Source of the DNA: Betaproteobacteria bacterium
GTDB taxonomy: Bacteria; Pseudomonadota; Gammaproteobacteria; Burkholderiales; Burkholderiaceae
Direction: 5' to 3'
Assembly: GCA_015654605.1 (NCBI GenBank)
Contig: JAATGO010000407.1
Coordinates: forward strand, 1-5,455
DNA length: 5,455 bases
The notes beneath the pieces are model-generated. The model was not told the origin of the DNA. It worked only from the letters and a program-made list of their open reading frames with translations, and did not search any database. How positions within the stretch are numbered: the first letter of the stretch is position 1; each line of letters begins with the position of its first letter. A program made the translations under genes and the position numbers. Below, in pieces: positions 4,924-5,455 of the stretch.

Positions 4924-5455
4924 ATGAATAAAGTTTATCCAGATGCGGCGGCTGCTCTGTCTGACATTGTCAAAGATGGTCAGGTGATTGCGGTAGGAGG
5001 TTTTGGCTTGTGCGGGATACCGGAAGCACTGATTGGAGCGTTACGCGATAGCGGTGTGAAAGGCCTGACAGCGATTTCCAATAATGCAGGGGTGTATGGT
5101 TGTGGACTCGGGCAGCTATTAGAGACGCGGCAAATCAAAAAAATGATTGCGTCGTACGTCGGTGAGAACAAGGAATTTGAACGTCAGTACCTGGCTGGGG
5201 AACTGGAGCTGGAATTTACACCTCAAGGCACTCTGGCGGAGAAGTTGCGTGCAGGAGGATCTGGCATCCCAGGGTTCTTTACCAAGACTGGGGTCGGTAC
5301 TTTAGTGGCGCAAGGCAAAGAAATCCGAGAGTTTGATGGAGAGCAATATGTACTGGAGCGTTCATTGGTTGCCGATATTGCACTGGTGAAAGCAGCCAAA
5401 GCAGATCGGGCAGGCAATCTGGTATACAACAAAACTGCGCGCAATTTTAACCCCA
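4924..5455 (+). CDS. scoA: 3-oxoacid CoA-transferase subunit A (SCOT alpha), 3'-truncated by window edge
   Basis: The frame stays open for 177 codons to the window end; the family is about 230-235 residues, so roughly a quarter is missing. ScoA forms a complex with ScoB, transferring CoA from succinyl-CoA to acetoacetate or another 3-oxoacid and feeding acetoacetyl-CoA to thiolysis. The CoA-transferase family 1 signature is [16 protein letters not shown] at 18-33. Further landmarks are ISNNAG (51-56), [20 protein letters not shown] (76-95), [29 protein letters not shown] (98-126) and [10 protein letters not shown] at the window end. The catalytic glutamate belongs to the beta subunit, scoB, expected just downstream outside the window. 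AtoD-like (acetate CoA-transferase) specificity is possible, but the motifs fit ScoA better. A good Shine-Dalgarno sets ATG 4924. Divergence from a PAS-LuxR gene and the repeats between them suggest inducible expression. Confidence 0.93.
   Translation, partial: MNKVYPDAAAALSDIVKDGQVIAVGGFGLCGIPEALIGALRDSGVKGLTAISNNAGVYGCGLGQLLETRQIKKMIASYVGENKEFERQYLAGELELEFTPQGTLAEKLRAGGSGIPGFFTKTGVGTLVAQGKEIREFDGEQYVLERSLVADIALVKAAKADRAGNLVYNKTARNFNP

Noticed and set aside
4980..5444. Minus-strand open frames opposite scoA
   Set aside because: The plus strand encodes an uninterrupted CoA-transferase with the family signature; the antisense frames are shadows.

Overview
The window looks like an ordinary chromosomal segment of a betaproteobacterium, most likely Burkholderiales and perhaps Oxalobacteraceae-like. 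This is inferred from the style of the proteins and from the yraN - diaA/gmhA - dolP gene order; base composition looks close to balanced by eye. There is no sign of an insertion sequence, phage, CRISPR array, tRNA or rRNA. I found no new multi-gene system. The most unusual material is regulatory DNA in the intergenic gaps.

Left block (1-1807, plus strand): the 3' part of yraN (nuclease-fold UPF0102 protein), a 219-base gap with two small hairpins, a SIS-domain sugar-phosphate isomerase (GmhA/DiaA family), and an overlapping lipoprotein gene with two BON domains (DolP/YraP family). The block closes with a strong rho-independent terminator at 1779-1807. The order matches the yraN-yraO(diaA)-yraP(dolP) cluster of E. 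coli. Unlike E. coli DiaA, the SIS protein keeps all four zinc/catalytic ligands of true GmhA.

Middle block: a membrane-anchored TlpA-type thioredoxin (1948-2475, plus) with a CTTC active site, then an intergenic hairpin. It converges on a class III PLP aminotransferase of the beta-alanine:pyruvate type (2642-3964, minus). The 197-base gap upstream of the aminotransferase holds a perfect 16-bp palindrome that looks like an operator.

Right block: a PAS plus LuxR-type HTH regulator (4162-4725, minus) diverges from the 5' part of scoA (4924 to the window end, plus), the alpha subunit of a 3-oxoacid (succinyl-CoA:acetoacetate type) CoA transferase. Their shared 198-base intergenic region carries three 10-bp tandem repeats just upstream of a perfect TATAAT. 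Two more copies of the core TTGTAT lie on the opposite strand. This arrangement suggests direct control of scoA, or of the divergent pair, by a DNA-binding protein, with the adjacent PAS-LuxR protein as the obvious candidate. The right half would then serve catabolism: ketone-body/3-oxoacid activation by ScoAB and beta-alanine or other omega-amino-acid transamination.
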